The notes under the pieces were generated by a model that saw nothing but the letters and a program-made list of their open reading frames with translations, had not been told where the DNA came from and did no database searches. Shown here one piece after another: positions 1-5,891 of a stretch of DNA of 8,557 nt (within the stretch, counting starts at the first letter, position 1; each line of letters begins with the position of its first letter). Source of the DNA: Clostridium sp. (lineage in GTDB: Bacteria; Bacillota; Clostridia; Clostridiales; Clostridiaceae); assembly GCA_018372555.1 (NCBI GenBank), contig JAHAIU010000115.1, positions 1 through 8,557 on the forward strand. The letters are read 5' to 3'. The translations under genes and the position numbers were made by a program.

Positions 1-566
1 TGTTCAGTTTTTGTTCCATTATTCTCATCTATATTATCAATATATCCATTTATGTATTTAAGTTCATCTTCAGTGATTTCCATTTCAACGCCACCTAATA
101 AATCAATTATCTTAGGAAGTCTTTCTAAGTCAACATGTACAAATTTATCAATATTTAAATTAAAGTTATAATTTATGGTTTTAAGTAGTGAACTAGGGCC
201 ACCTTCTAATATACTATAATTTAAGTTACTTTTTCCACCATCAGGTAAGTCAAGGTATATATCACGCATTAAAGAACCAAGTTTTATAGTATTATTTTTA
301 GTATTTATAGCTAAAATCATAGTTGCATCTGAAGAACTTATATCATAATACTCTGAATAATCGCTACCAAGAAGAGCTATAGTTATAACATCTGAAGCTT
401 CTTTAGGTAATTCCTTACCAGTATCAACAACATCCTGTCTATCTACATCTACTCTATTAACTTTACTTGAAAGGTAATATGTATATCCTCCACCAATGGC
501 AAAAAGAATTAAAATAACAGAAAGTATAGAAATTAATATTTTTTTATTTCTAGAAAATTTCTTCAT
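1..566 (-). CDS. LytR-CpsA-Psr (LCP) family cell-wall polymer ligase, N-terminal part
   Basis: This gene reads leftward off the window edge. The ATG is the complement of 564-566, and 188 codons plus two bases are visible. The start is supported by a GGAGGAT ribosome binding site (complement of about 572-578). The protein begins with a short basic stretch (MKKFSRNKK), then one membrane segment at about residues 10-32, which predicts a membrane-anchored protein with an external catalytic domain. LCP-type blocks follow: IALLGSD (63-69), LMRDIYLDLP (99-108), a GGP block (122-124) and a DLLGGVEMEI block (155-164). Family members transfer undecaprenyl-diphosphate-linked teichoic acids, capsules or other glycopolymers onto peptidoglycan. 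The block that usually reads RSDT is SSDA here (79-82), so one commonly conserved arginine is missing, while the R-D pair at 101-102 is kept. Divergent placement beside a polysaccharide operon suggests that it attaches that polymer; this is inference. The C-terminal part, with further conserved arginines, lies outside the window. Confidence 0.9.
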   Translation of the reverse strand, partial: MKKFSRNKKILISILSVILILFAIGGGYTYYLSSKVNRVDVDRQDVVDTGKELPKEASDVITIALLGSDYSEYYDISSSDATMILAINTKNNTIKLGSLMRDIYLDLPDGGKSNLNYSILEGGPSSLLKTINYNFNLNIDKFVHVDLERLPKIIDLLGGVEMEITEDELKYINGYIDNIDENNGTKTE

Positions 567-630
567 AGATCATCCTCCAAAATTGTAATAAATATTAAAG
601 TTTAATGATATTTTTGTTAAATACTGTTAT

Positions 631-639
631 ATTATATCA
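631..639 (-). promoter_or_regulatory. Extended -10 promoter candidate for the LCP gene
   Basis: On the minus strand the sequence TGATATAAT is a full TGn extended -10 with a perfect TATAAT. No good -35 lies 17 bp upstream (the hexamer there is TCCCAA), which is tolerated at extended -10 promoters. Transcription would begin near 624 and leave a leader of about 57 bases before the LCP start. The call rests on consensus match only. Confidence 0.5.
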
Positions 640-686
640 GATAAAATATAATTTTGGGAATTATTATTAAATATAACTTGATAATA

Positions 687-703
687 AATACCAAGTTGGT
701 ATT
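687..703. promoter_or_regulatory. Perfect 17-bp dyad between divergent promoters, candidate operator
   Basis: AATACCAAGTTGGTATT has two perfect 8-base arms around a single central G. It lies between the LCP promoter (minus strand, -10 at 631-636) and the licD promoter (plus strand, -35 at 740), upstream of both. That is a plausible place for a dimeric regulator acting in both directions. The arms include CC/GG pairs in otherwise nearly pure AT sequence, so the symmetry is not just AT-richness. I do not recognise the regulator. Confidence 0.45.
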
Positions 704-739
704 GACTATAATTCATAGTAAAATAAGAAATTTAGAAAT

Positions 740-768
740 TTGATATTAACTTTTATATATGGTAAAAT
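740..768 (+). promoter_or_regulatory. Sigma-A-type promoter for licD-wzx
   Basis: TTGATA (740-745) is followed after exactly 17 bases by TAAAAT (763-768). Each hexamer is one base off consensus and the spacing is optimal. Transcription would start near 775, giving a leader of about 35 bases with a strong ribosome binding site for licD. No terminator or attenuator hairpin is apparent in the leader. Confidence 0.65.
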
Positions 769-809
769 AAGGAAATGAGAATTTGCTTACTTTTTTTGGA
801 GGATAAAAT

Positions 810-1655
810 ATGATTTATAAGAAAGAACTTTCATTAAGAGAAGGTCAGTTTGTAATGCTAGATATATTAATTGAATTTGATAGAGTATGTAGGGAAAATG
901 ATTTAAAATACTTTTTAGATTGGGGAACTTTATTAGGTGCAATTAGACATAAAGGATTTATTCCATGGGATGATGATATTGATGTATCTATGCCAAGGGA
1001 GGACTTTGAAGAATTAAAATCTTTACATAATAAATTTAAAGAAGATTACTTTTTACAAACTCCAGAAACTGATAAGCACTATAAATATTATTATATACCT
1101 ATGAAGATAAGGTATAATAATAGTAGGTATGTGGAGGTAGTTGAAACTGGAGAGGAAAGTTTTAATAATGGTATATATATTGATGTATTTCCTTTAGATA
1201 AATTACCAAAAGGAAAGATAAATTATAAACTACAAAATATATATAAATATATAGTAGAAAGATCTGCTATTGTAGACGAGAAATACAAAGATCTATCTAT
1301 AAAGAGGAAACTTATTTATCCATTAGTATATTTATGTACGAATGTTTTAGGGATTAAAGGTAGAAAAAAAGTTGAAAATTTTTTTATATATAAATGTAGA
1401 AGTTATGATGACTTATACTTGGGTGGTATAGATTTATGCTTTAAGCATATCTATAAAAAAGAAGATATTTTTCCTTTAAAAGAAATTGAGTTTGAAGGTA
1501 AAAAGTTTATGGGGCCAAATAATCCAGAGTCTATTTTGACTGATATGTATGGAGATTATCTTTCTTTACCACCAGAAAATGAAAGGTTTAGTCACTCAAA
1601 TAAAATTGAGATTTTTTATAAGAGTGAAGAAGGGGTAGAGTTAAAAGATGTCTAA
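810..1655 (+). CDS. licD: LicD-family phosphotransferase
   Basis: This 281-residue protein belongs to the LicD family, which has a nucleotidyltransferase-like fold. Known members transfer phosphocholine or similar phospho-substituents onto surface glycans. The family signature is clear: DWGTLLGAIRHKGF (37-50), directly followed by IPWDDDIDV (51-59), whose aspartates are the likely metal-binding residues. A second block, NGIYIDVFPLDKLP, begins near residue 120. The length fits single-domain LicD proteins and there is no signal peptide, so it should act in the cytoplasm. The ATG at 810 follows GGAGGA (798-803) at 6 bases. It is the first gene of a unit with the flippase gene, overlapping it by 8 bases. 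No choline uptake or activation genes (licA, licB, licC type) are visible, so the transferred group cannot be assigned from this window. Confidence 0.88.
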   Translation: MIYKKELSLREGQFVMLDILIEFDRVCRENDLKYFLDWGTLLGAIRHKGFIPWDDDIDVSMPREDFEELKSLHNKFKEDYFLQTPETDKHYKYYYIPMKIRYNNSRYVEVVETGEESFNNGIYIDVFPLDKLPKGKINYKLQNIYKYIVERSAIVDEKYKDLSIKRKLIYPLVYLCTNVLGIKGRKKVENFFIYKCRSYDDLYLGGIDLCFKHIYKKEDIFPLKEIEFEGKKFMGPNNPESILTDMYGDYLSLPPENERFSHSNKIEIFYKSEEGVELKDV

Positions 1656-3111
1656 ATCAATAGGTAAAAATATAATTTTTAAGCTTATTCTTAATTTATT
1701 TAATATTATTATTCCAATTTTAATAGGTCCATATGTTTATAGAAAATTAGGGGATACCCTTAATGGATATATAAATTTTACTGATTCTATTTATCAGTAT
1801 TTTTTTATATTTGCTTCTTTTGGAATTTATCAGTATGGAATAAGAGAAATAAGTAGAGTTAGAGATGATAGGGAAAAGTTAGAAAGGGCATTTACTAGTC
1901 TCTTTTCAATTACTGTAGTTACAAATCTATTATCAACAATAGGGTATGTGCTATTTGTAAATTATAGATATTCTGATGAAGTTTTTTATTCAACTTGCTT
2001 AATAACTGCATTTAACTTTTTAGCAAATGCATTTTATGTAGAGTGGGTAAATGAAGGACTTGAAAATTATGATTTTATAACTATTAAAACAATAGCAATA
2101 CGAGCTATATATACAGTTTGTATATTTATTTTCTTAAAGAGTGCAGATAATTATATGGATTATTTAGTAATTATGGTGATATCAAATATATTGAATAATC
2201 TAATTAGTTTTATTTATGTTAAATCTAAAATAAAATTTAGATTTGATAAAATTCAAATAAAGCGTCATATAAAACCTATGTTTTTAGTTGTAATATTATC
2301 GAATGCTAATGTTTTATATACTCAATTAGATAGGGTTATGCTTGGTGAATTCGTGAATATGCAATCAGTTAGTTACTATGGTTTGGCGCAGAGGATAGTT
2401 ACTATAGTGAGTACCTTTATGCTTACAGTTGTCCATGTTTCTATACCGAGATTATCCAATTATTTATCGAAGGAAAAGGATGAAGATTATTTATCACTTT
2501 TAAATAGGATTACTAGTATGTATTTTCTTATAGTTTTTCCGGCAGCTATAGGGATGAGTTGTCTATCTTATGAAATAGTTGCAATATATGGAGGAGCAGA
2601 ATTCATAAGTGCAGCTTCAGTCTTAGGAGTATTCGCTATTTATATGATAACTATTGCTTATGAAAATATAATAAGTAATCAAGTGTTATATATTAGAGGA
2701 GAAGAGAAGACTCAAGTTAAGATTGTATTTGTAGCTGGAATAATTAACTTAGTATTAAATATTATATTAGTTCAATTAAAATATTTCACAGCAACTACGG
2801 CAATCATAACTACTACTTTTGCTAATGCGTTATTAGTAATAGGTGAATATCTTTATGTTAGGTTTAAACTAAAATTAGAAATAAATTTGTTTTCAATATC
2901 TAAACTTAAATATTTATTTATATCATTATTATTCATTCCTATTATATATTTAATTAAATATTTAATAAGCAATCTTGTTATATACACATTAGTAAGCATG
3001 GGAGTATGTAGTATTTTATATTTCGGAATATTGATTATTCTTAAGGATGAAACCTTTAATTATTTAAAAGATATTGTATTAAGTAAAGTTAAAGCATTAA
3101 TTGATAGATAG
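1648..3111 (+). CDS. wzx: Wzx-type polysaccharide flippase
   Basis: This 487-residue, very hydrophobic protein has about 12-14 predicted membrane segments spread over its whole length. It matches the polysaccharide transporter family (RfbX/Wzx, MOP superfamily). Typical signs are the N-terminal helix with IIPILIGPYVYRKLG (21-35), the block FGIYQYGIREISR (58-70), and VEWVNEGLENYDF (131-143), which corresponds to the conserved W..(Q/E)GLE region of Wzx proteins. Such proteins move undecaprenyl-diphosphate-linked repeat units across the cytoplasmic membrane. The ATG at 1648 lies inside the end of licD, in another frame. A purine-rich AAGGGG (about 1630-1635) may serve as its ribosome binding site, and translation is probably coupled. 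A likely terminator follows, so this is the last gene of its unit. A teichoic-acid or lipid II flippase role is less likely given the Wzy gene nearby. Confidence 0.92.
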   Translation: MSKSIGKNIIFKLILNLFNIIIPILIGPYVYRKLGDTLNGYINFTDSIYQYFFIFASFGIYQYGIREISRVRDDREKLERAFTSLFSITVVTNLLSTIGYVLFVNYRYSDEVFYSTCLITAFNFLANAFYVEWVNEGLENYDFITIKTIAIRAIYTVCIFIFLKSADNYMDYLVIMVISNILNNLISFIYVKSKIKFRFDKIQIKRHIKPMFLVVILSNANVLYTQLDRVMLGEFVNMQSVSYYGLAQRIVTIVSTFMLTVVHVSIPRLSNYLSKEKDEDYLSLLNRITSMYFLIVFPAAIGMSCLSYEIVAIYGGAEFISAASVLGVFAIYMITIAYENIISNQVLYIRGEEKTQVKIVFVAGIINLVLNIILVQLKYFTATTAIITTTFANALLVIGEYLYVRFKLKLEINLFSISKLKYLFISLLFIPIIYLIKYLISNLVIYTLVSMGVCSILYFGILIILKDETFNYLKDIVLSKVKALIDR

Positions 3112-3121
3112 AAATAGGTTC

Positions 3122-3162
3122 TATGTTCAGTATTAATTATTGGATATAGAACATATTTTTTT
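3122..3162 (+). terminator. Probable intrinsic terminator after wzx
   Basis: TATGTTC (3122-3128) pairs perfectly with GAACATA (3149-3155), directly followed by seven T (3156-3162). Inside the loop, a few further pairs are possible past an A-A mismatch. An overlapping alternative pairs GTTCTAT (3118-3124) with ATAGAAC (3146-3152). The stem is AT-rich with a large loop, so it is weak as a hairpin, but its position 10 bases after the wzx stop and the T tract support the call. Confidence 0.6.
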
Positions 3163-3208
3163 CGACTTAAAAGTTTAAAAATAAAAAAAGGGATACAATA
3201 ATAATATG

Positions 3209-3255
3209 AATGTAATTATGTGTAATTAAAATTTTTAAATATTTAATGTAATTAT
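3209..3255. repeat. Short direct repeats upstream of the sugar-transferase promoter
   Basis: TGTAATTA occurs at 3211-3218, 3221-3228 and 3247-3254. The outer two extend to the 11-mer AATGTAATTAT (3209-3219 and 3245-3255). The first two copies are 10 bases apart, about one helical turn. They lie roughly 90-130 bases upstream of the predicted start of transcription. AT-richness raises the chance of coincidence. Confidence 0.35.
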
Positions 3256-3268
3256 AATGATTTTATTA

Positions 3269-3296
3269 TTTCACAAAATGCATTAATTTTGCGAAA
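3269..3296. promoter_or_regulatory. Imperfect dyad upstream of the sugar-transferase promoter, candidate regulator site
   Basis: TTTCACAAAAT (3269-3279) and ATTTTGCGAAA (3286-3296) are inverted repeats matching at 10 of 11 positions across a 6-base spacer. The only mismatch is opposite the C in GCG. The site lies about 45-75 bases upstream of the predicted transcription start. I could not match it to a known regulator. Confidence 0.4.
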
Positions 3297-3322
3297 AAGT
3301 ACAAGCTTTTATTTAATTAATG
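3281..3322. repeat. 8-base inverted repeat overlapping the regulatory dyad
   Basis: CATTAATT (3281-3288) and AATTAATG (3315-3322) are perfect inverted repeats 26 bases apart. The left arm overlaps the dyad at 3269-3296 and the right arm reaches to just before the extended -10. The arms are too short to suggest an invertible promoter segment, and the composition is simple, so this could be chance. Confidence 0.25.
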
Positions 3323-3326
3323 TATA

Positions 3327-3335
3327 TGATATAAT
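3327..3335 (+). promoter_or_regulatory. Extended -10 promoter candidate for the sugar-transferase operon
   Basis: TGATATAAT is a perfect extended -10, identical to the nine bases of the candidate LCP promoter. The -35 region at 3307-3312 (TTTTAT) is poor. Transcription would start near 3342, leaving a leader of about 60 bases. A weaker alternative is TTGCGC (3341-3346) with TAAATA (3364-3369) at 17 bases. Confidence 0.5.
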
Positions 3336-3403
3336 TATCATTGCGCTAAAATAGAATATTATATAAATATAATTGAAACTTTAATATTTATTAGGGGGAT
3401 ATG

Positions 3404-4054
3404 ATGGGTAATATAGATATTAATGTTAGGACAAATAATGAAGAAAATCATTTTGTTTATAAATTTTTTAAAAGAACTTTAGATATTATATGTTCATTGA
3501 TTGGACTTATAATACTGAGTCCAATTTTTTTGTTAGTAGGGATTTTAATAAGTATAGAATCAAAGGGACCTATATTTTTTAAACAGGTAAGAGTTGGTCT
3601 AAGAGGTAAAGAATTTAATATGTATAAATTTAGATCAATGGTAGTTAATGCAGAAGAATTAAAGGAAAGGTTATCAAAACAAAATGAGATGTCTGGTCCT
3701 ATGTTTAAGATGAAGAATGATCCAAGGGTAACTAAAGTTGGAAGGTTTATAAGAAAGACAAGTATAGATGAGTTACCACAATTGTTAAATGTTTTAAAGG
3801 GAGAAATGAGTTTAGTTGGACCCAGACCAAGTTTACCAAATGAGGTAAAGAAGTTTGAAAGTTGGATGTTAAAAAGACTTGAAGTGAAACCAGGATTAAC
3901 TTGTTATTGGCAAGTTTCTGGTAGAAATAGTATAGATTTTGAAGAATGGATGAAGTTAGATGTTAAATATGTACGAAAAAGAGGTTTTTTTTTGGATTTA
4001 AAACTTATTTTTAAAACTTTTTTTGTTTTATTTGGAGATGAAAACGCTGCGTAA
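3404..4054 (+). CDS. Undecaprenyl-phosphate hexose-1-phosphate transferase, short form (WcaJ/PglC superfamily)
   Basis: This enzyme starts repeat-unit synthesis by moving a sugar-1-phosphate from a UDP-sugar to undecaprenyl phosphate at the inner face of the membrane. Counting from 3404 (216 residues), a hydrophobic segment at about 27-50 carries the Ser-Pro break (39-40) typical of the re-entrant helix of this monotopic family. Then come KFRSM (75-79), DPRVTKVGRFIRKTSIDELPQ (106-126, in outline) with the catalytic Asp-Glu pair at 122-123, SLVGPRP (136-142) and PGLTCYWQVSGRN (163-175). The last blocks resemble glucose or galactose transferases (WcaJ, WbaP, GumD type), but the sugar cannot be fixed. 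The N-terminal membrane and CoA-binding-like half of full-length WcaJ (about 460 residues) is absent. ATG codons occur at 3401 and 3404. AGGGGG (3393-3398) is only 2 bases from the first and 5 from the second, so 3404 is preferred. It heads the second operon. A nine-T run lies at 3985-3993 near the C-terminus. Confidence 0.9.
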   Translation: MGNIDINVRTNNEENHFVYKFFKRTLDIICSLIGLIILSPIFLLVGILISIESKGPIFFKQVRVGLRGKEFNMYKFRSMVVNAEELKERLSKQNEMSGPMFKMKNDPRVTKVGRFIRKTSIDELPQLLNVLKGEMSLVGPRPSLPNEVKKFESWMLKRLEVKPGLTCYWQVSGRNSIDFEEWMKLDVKYVRKRGFFLDLKLIFKTFFVLFGDENAA

Positions 4055-4087
4055 ATAGATACAAATACTACTTTTGGAGGATAACTT

Positions 4088-5128
4088 ATGAATATATGTG
4101 CATTAATAATGGCTGGAGGGAAAGGCACGAGGTTTTGGCCTTTATCAACTGAGGAAAAGCCAAAACAGTTTTTAAAATTAGTTGGAGATAAAACTATGAT
4201 ACAAATGACTGTAGATAGAATACTTCCAATAATTCCAATAGAAAGAATATTTGTTTGTACTGGAGAAAGATACATAGATTTAGTTAAAGAACAGTTACCA
4301 CAATTACCTGCAAAAAATATTATTATAGAGCCTGAAGGAAGGAATACAGCGCCATGTATCACTCTATCATCATTTATTATTAATAAATATTATAAGGATT
4401 CAACAATGGTTGTTTTACCATCAGATCACCTTATAAAGAATGAAGAAGAATTTAGAAGAATAATAAAAAGTGGAACAAAGTTTTTAGATAAAAATAGATA
4501 TGCTATTTTAACTTTAGGAATGAAGCCTGATAGACCAGAGACTGGATATGGATATATAAATTATGGGAAAAAAATTGATGAGGAAGTTAGAGAGGTTAAT
4601 AAATTTGTCGAGAAGCCTAGCTTAAAACTTGCTCAGAAGTATTTAATGGAAGGCACTTATTTATGGAATGGCGGGATGTTTCTGTGGAAAACTGAACATA
4701 TATTAAATGAAATAAAAAAATATATTCCTGGAACTTATGAAGCATTGCATAACTTGCAAAACATTCATGAAAAGGAAATTCAAGATTATATAAATACAAA
4801 TTATATAAATACAGATTCAATATCAATAGACTATGCTGTGTTAGAAAAAAGTGATGATATATATGTATATCCATCTGAAATTGGATGGGATGATATTGGA
4901 ACATGGAAGTCTGTGGAAAGATATAGGGATAAGGATATAAATAATAATATATTATCAGAGAAGGTTAAGGCTATTGAGTCGCAATCAAATATGGTAGTAA
5001 ATAATGAAAAAAACATTGTAATGCTTGGAGTAGATGGTATTCTTGCTATTGAAACAGAAGAGACAATTTATATTGTTAATAAAAGCTATATGGAAAATTT
5101 AAAGGATTATCAAGATCTTGTTAAATGA
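4088..5128 (+). CDS. manC: Mannose-1-phosphate guanylyltransferase
   Basis: ManC makes GDP-mannose from GTP and mannose-1-phosphate in the cytoplasm. The 346-residue protein has the nucleotide-binding signature MAGGKGTRFWPLS (8-20), then the KPKQF block (24-28), EPEGRNTAP (81-89), PSDH (111-114), GYGYI (153-157), FVEKP (173-177), WNGGMF (193-198), SIDYAVLE (246-253) and GWDDIGTW (266-273). The length corresponds to the guanylyltransferase alone, without the C-terminal phosphomannose isomerase domain of bifunctional ManC/AlgA proteins. GGAGG (4076-4080) precedes the ATG by 7 bases. It lies 33 bases after the sugar transferase in the same operon. Its presence predicts GDP-mannose, or a GDP-sugar derived from it, as a donor for the neighbouring glycosyltransferases. 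No phosphomannomutase or GDP-mannose-modifying gene is in the window. A 15-base tandem duplication lies inside the gene (4784-4813). Confidence 0.95.
   Translation: MNICALIMAGGKGTRFWPLSTEEKPKQFLKLVGDKTMIQMTVDRILPIIPIERIFVCTGERYIDLVKEQLPQLPAKNIIIEPEGRNTAPCITLSSFIINKYYKDSTMVVLPSDHLIKNEEEFRRIIKSGTKFLDKNRYAILTLGMKPDRPETGYGYINYGKKIDEEVREVNKFVEKPSLKLAQKYLMEGTYLWNGGMFLWKTEHILNEIKKYIPGTYEALHNLQNIHEKEIQDYINTNYINTDSISIDYAVLEKSDDIYVYPSEIGWDDIGTWKSVERYRDKDINNNILSEKVKAIESQSNMVVNNEKNIVMLGVDGILAIETEETIYIVNKSYMENLKDYQDLVK
4784..4813 (+). repeat. In-frame 15-base tandem duplication within manC
   Basis: Two adjacent 15-base units (4784-4798 and 4799-4813) differ only in their first base (G against A). They encode DYINT followed by NYINT, residues 233-242. 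The repeat sits between the conserved WNGGMF and SIDYAVLE blocks, where length variation should be tolerated. Confidence 0.75.
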
Positions 5129-5143
5129 TGAAAGGTAATGATT

Positions 5144-5887
5144 ATGGGAAGAGTAGAATTTCTTAATACTAAAGTTGATAATTTAACTATGGAGGAAAGT
5201 ATTCAAAAGATTGAGGAATTAATAGATAAAAGACAACCCTCATATGTAGTTACACCTAATGTAGATCATATAGTTAAATTGGAATATGATATTGAGTTTA
5301 AGGAAGTATATGAAAATGCGGATTTAATACTAACAGATGGAATGCCACTAGTGTGGATTTCTAAAATCTTAAATACACCAATTAAAGAAAAGGTATCTGG
5401 TTCGGATTTATTTCCTAAATTGTGTGATATATCTGCAAAAAAAGGATATAGTATATTTCTTTTAGGTGCAGCAGAAGGAGTAGCAATCAAAGCAGCAGAA
5501 AATTTAGAAGTAAAATATTCTGGGTTAAAAATCGCTGGTATATATTCACCAAGTTACGGATTTGAAAAAGATAATGATGAAGTAGAAAAAATAATTTCTA
5601 TAATAAAAGAGGCTAAACCAGATATATTAGCTGTTGGATTAGGGGCACCGAAGCAAGAAAAGTTTATCTATAAATATAAGGATGCATTAGGGGTTCCAGT
5701 ATCACTAGCTATAGGTGCAAGTATAGATTTTGAAGCGGGCAATGTAGAGAGAGCACCATTATGGATGCAAAAAAGTGGATTAGAATGGTTCTATAGATTT
5801 ATTAAGGAACCAAAAAGAATGTTTAAAAGGTATTTTGTAGATGATTTGAAAATAATAAAAGTTTATTTAAAATATAGAAAGGTTTAA
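5144..5887 (+). CDS. GT26 (WecG/TagA/CpsF family) glycosyltransferase
   Basis: This family adds the second sugar to an undecaprenyl-diphosphate-linked sugar; TagA/TarA adds N-acetylmannosamine to GlcNAc-PP-undecaprenol. Counting from 5144 (247 residues), the family blocks are TPNVDH (37-42), LTDGMPLVW (63-71), KVSGSDLFP (83-91), IFLLGAAEG (104-112), AVGLGAPKQE (163-172), the GASIDFEAG block (191-199), APLWMQKSGLEW (204-215) and a basic C-terminal tail with KEPKRMFKRYF that probably docks on the membrane. T37, N39 and D65 fit the positions I recall as active-site residues of the structurally studied TagA. An ATG at 5138 is also in frame, but AAAGG (5131-5135) is only 2 bases from it and 8 from 5144, so 5144 is preferred. 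The automatic name would be N-acetylmannosaminyltransferase. With a hexose-1-P transferase rather than TagO in the operon, a glucosyltransferase role like GumM (also GT26) is equally possible. Confidence 0.88.
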   Translation: MGRVEFLNTKVDNLTMEESIQKIEELIDKRQPSYVVTPNVDHIVKLEYDIEFKEVYENADLILTDGMPLVWISKILNTPIKEKVSGSDLFPKLCDISAKKGYSIFLLGAAEGVAIKAAENLEVKYSGLKIAGIYSPSYGFEKDNDEVEKIISIIKEAKPDILAVGLGAPKQEKFIYKYKDALGVPVSLAIGASIDFEAGNVERAPLWMQKSGLEWFYRFIKEPKRMFKRYFVDDLKIIKVYLKYRKV

Positions 5888-5891
5888 TCTT

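Larger units (their letters stand above)
3112..3403. other. Non-coding intergenic region between the two rightward units
   Basis: No credible gene lies in these 292 bases; the only ATG-started frames are a few codons long. In order the region holds an intrinsic terminator (3122-3162), three copies of TGTAATTA (3211-3254), an 11-base-arm dyad (3269-3296), a second 8-base inverted repeat (3281-3322), an extended -10 promoter (3327-3335) and the ribosome binding site AGGGGG (3393-3398). A terminator followed by a promoter indicates that the sugar-transferase operon is transcribed separately from licD-wzx. Confidence 0.6.

Noticed and set aside
661..687. TTATTAT/ATAATAA inverted repeat
   Set aside because: Seven-base arms made only of A and T are expected by chance in this composition.
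702..724. TTGACT (702-707) with TAAAAT (719-724), or TATAAT at 707-712, as a licD promoter
   Set aside because: The spacer of the pair is only 11 bases, and TATAAT at 707 lacks a -35 at proper distance and lacks a TGn extension. The 740-768 pair has ideal spacing.
775..813. Twelve-codon leader frame whose TGA stop overlaps the licD ATG
   Set aside because: Its ATG coincides with the predicted transcription start, leaving no room for a ribosome binding site, and licD has its own strong one. The peptide is not recognisable.
1364..1385. A7 and T7 runs in licD as phase-variation tracts
   Set aside because: Runs of seven are common in this AT-rich sequence and no other feature supports slippage.
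3157..3170. Spo0A-box-like sequence on the minus strand (AGTCGAAAAAAA)
   Set aside because: It has one mismatch to the TGTCGAA core, lies in the terminator T tract, and is far from any promoter.
3281..3322. Invertible promoter switch bounded by CATTAATT and AATTAATG
   Set aside because: The arms are only 8 bases and AT-rich, they enclose 26 bases without a promoter core, and no recombinase gene is nearby.
3904..4362. Minus-strand open frame of 152 codons across the sugar transferase and manC
   Set aside because: It lies opposite two well-supported genes with intact conserved motifs, has no recognisable domain and no convincing ribosome binding site.
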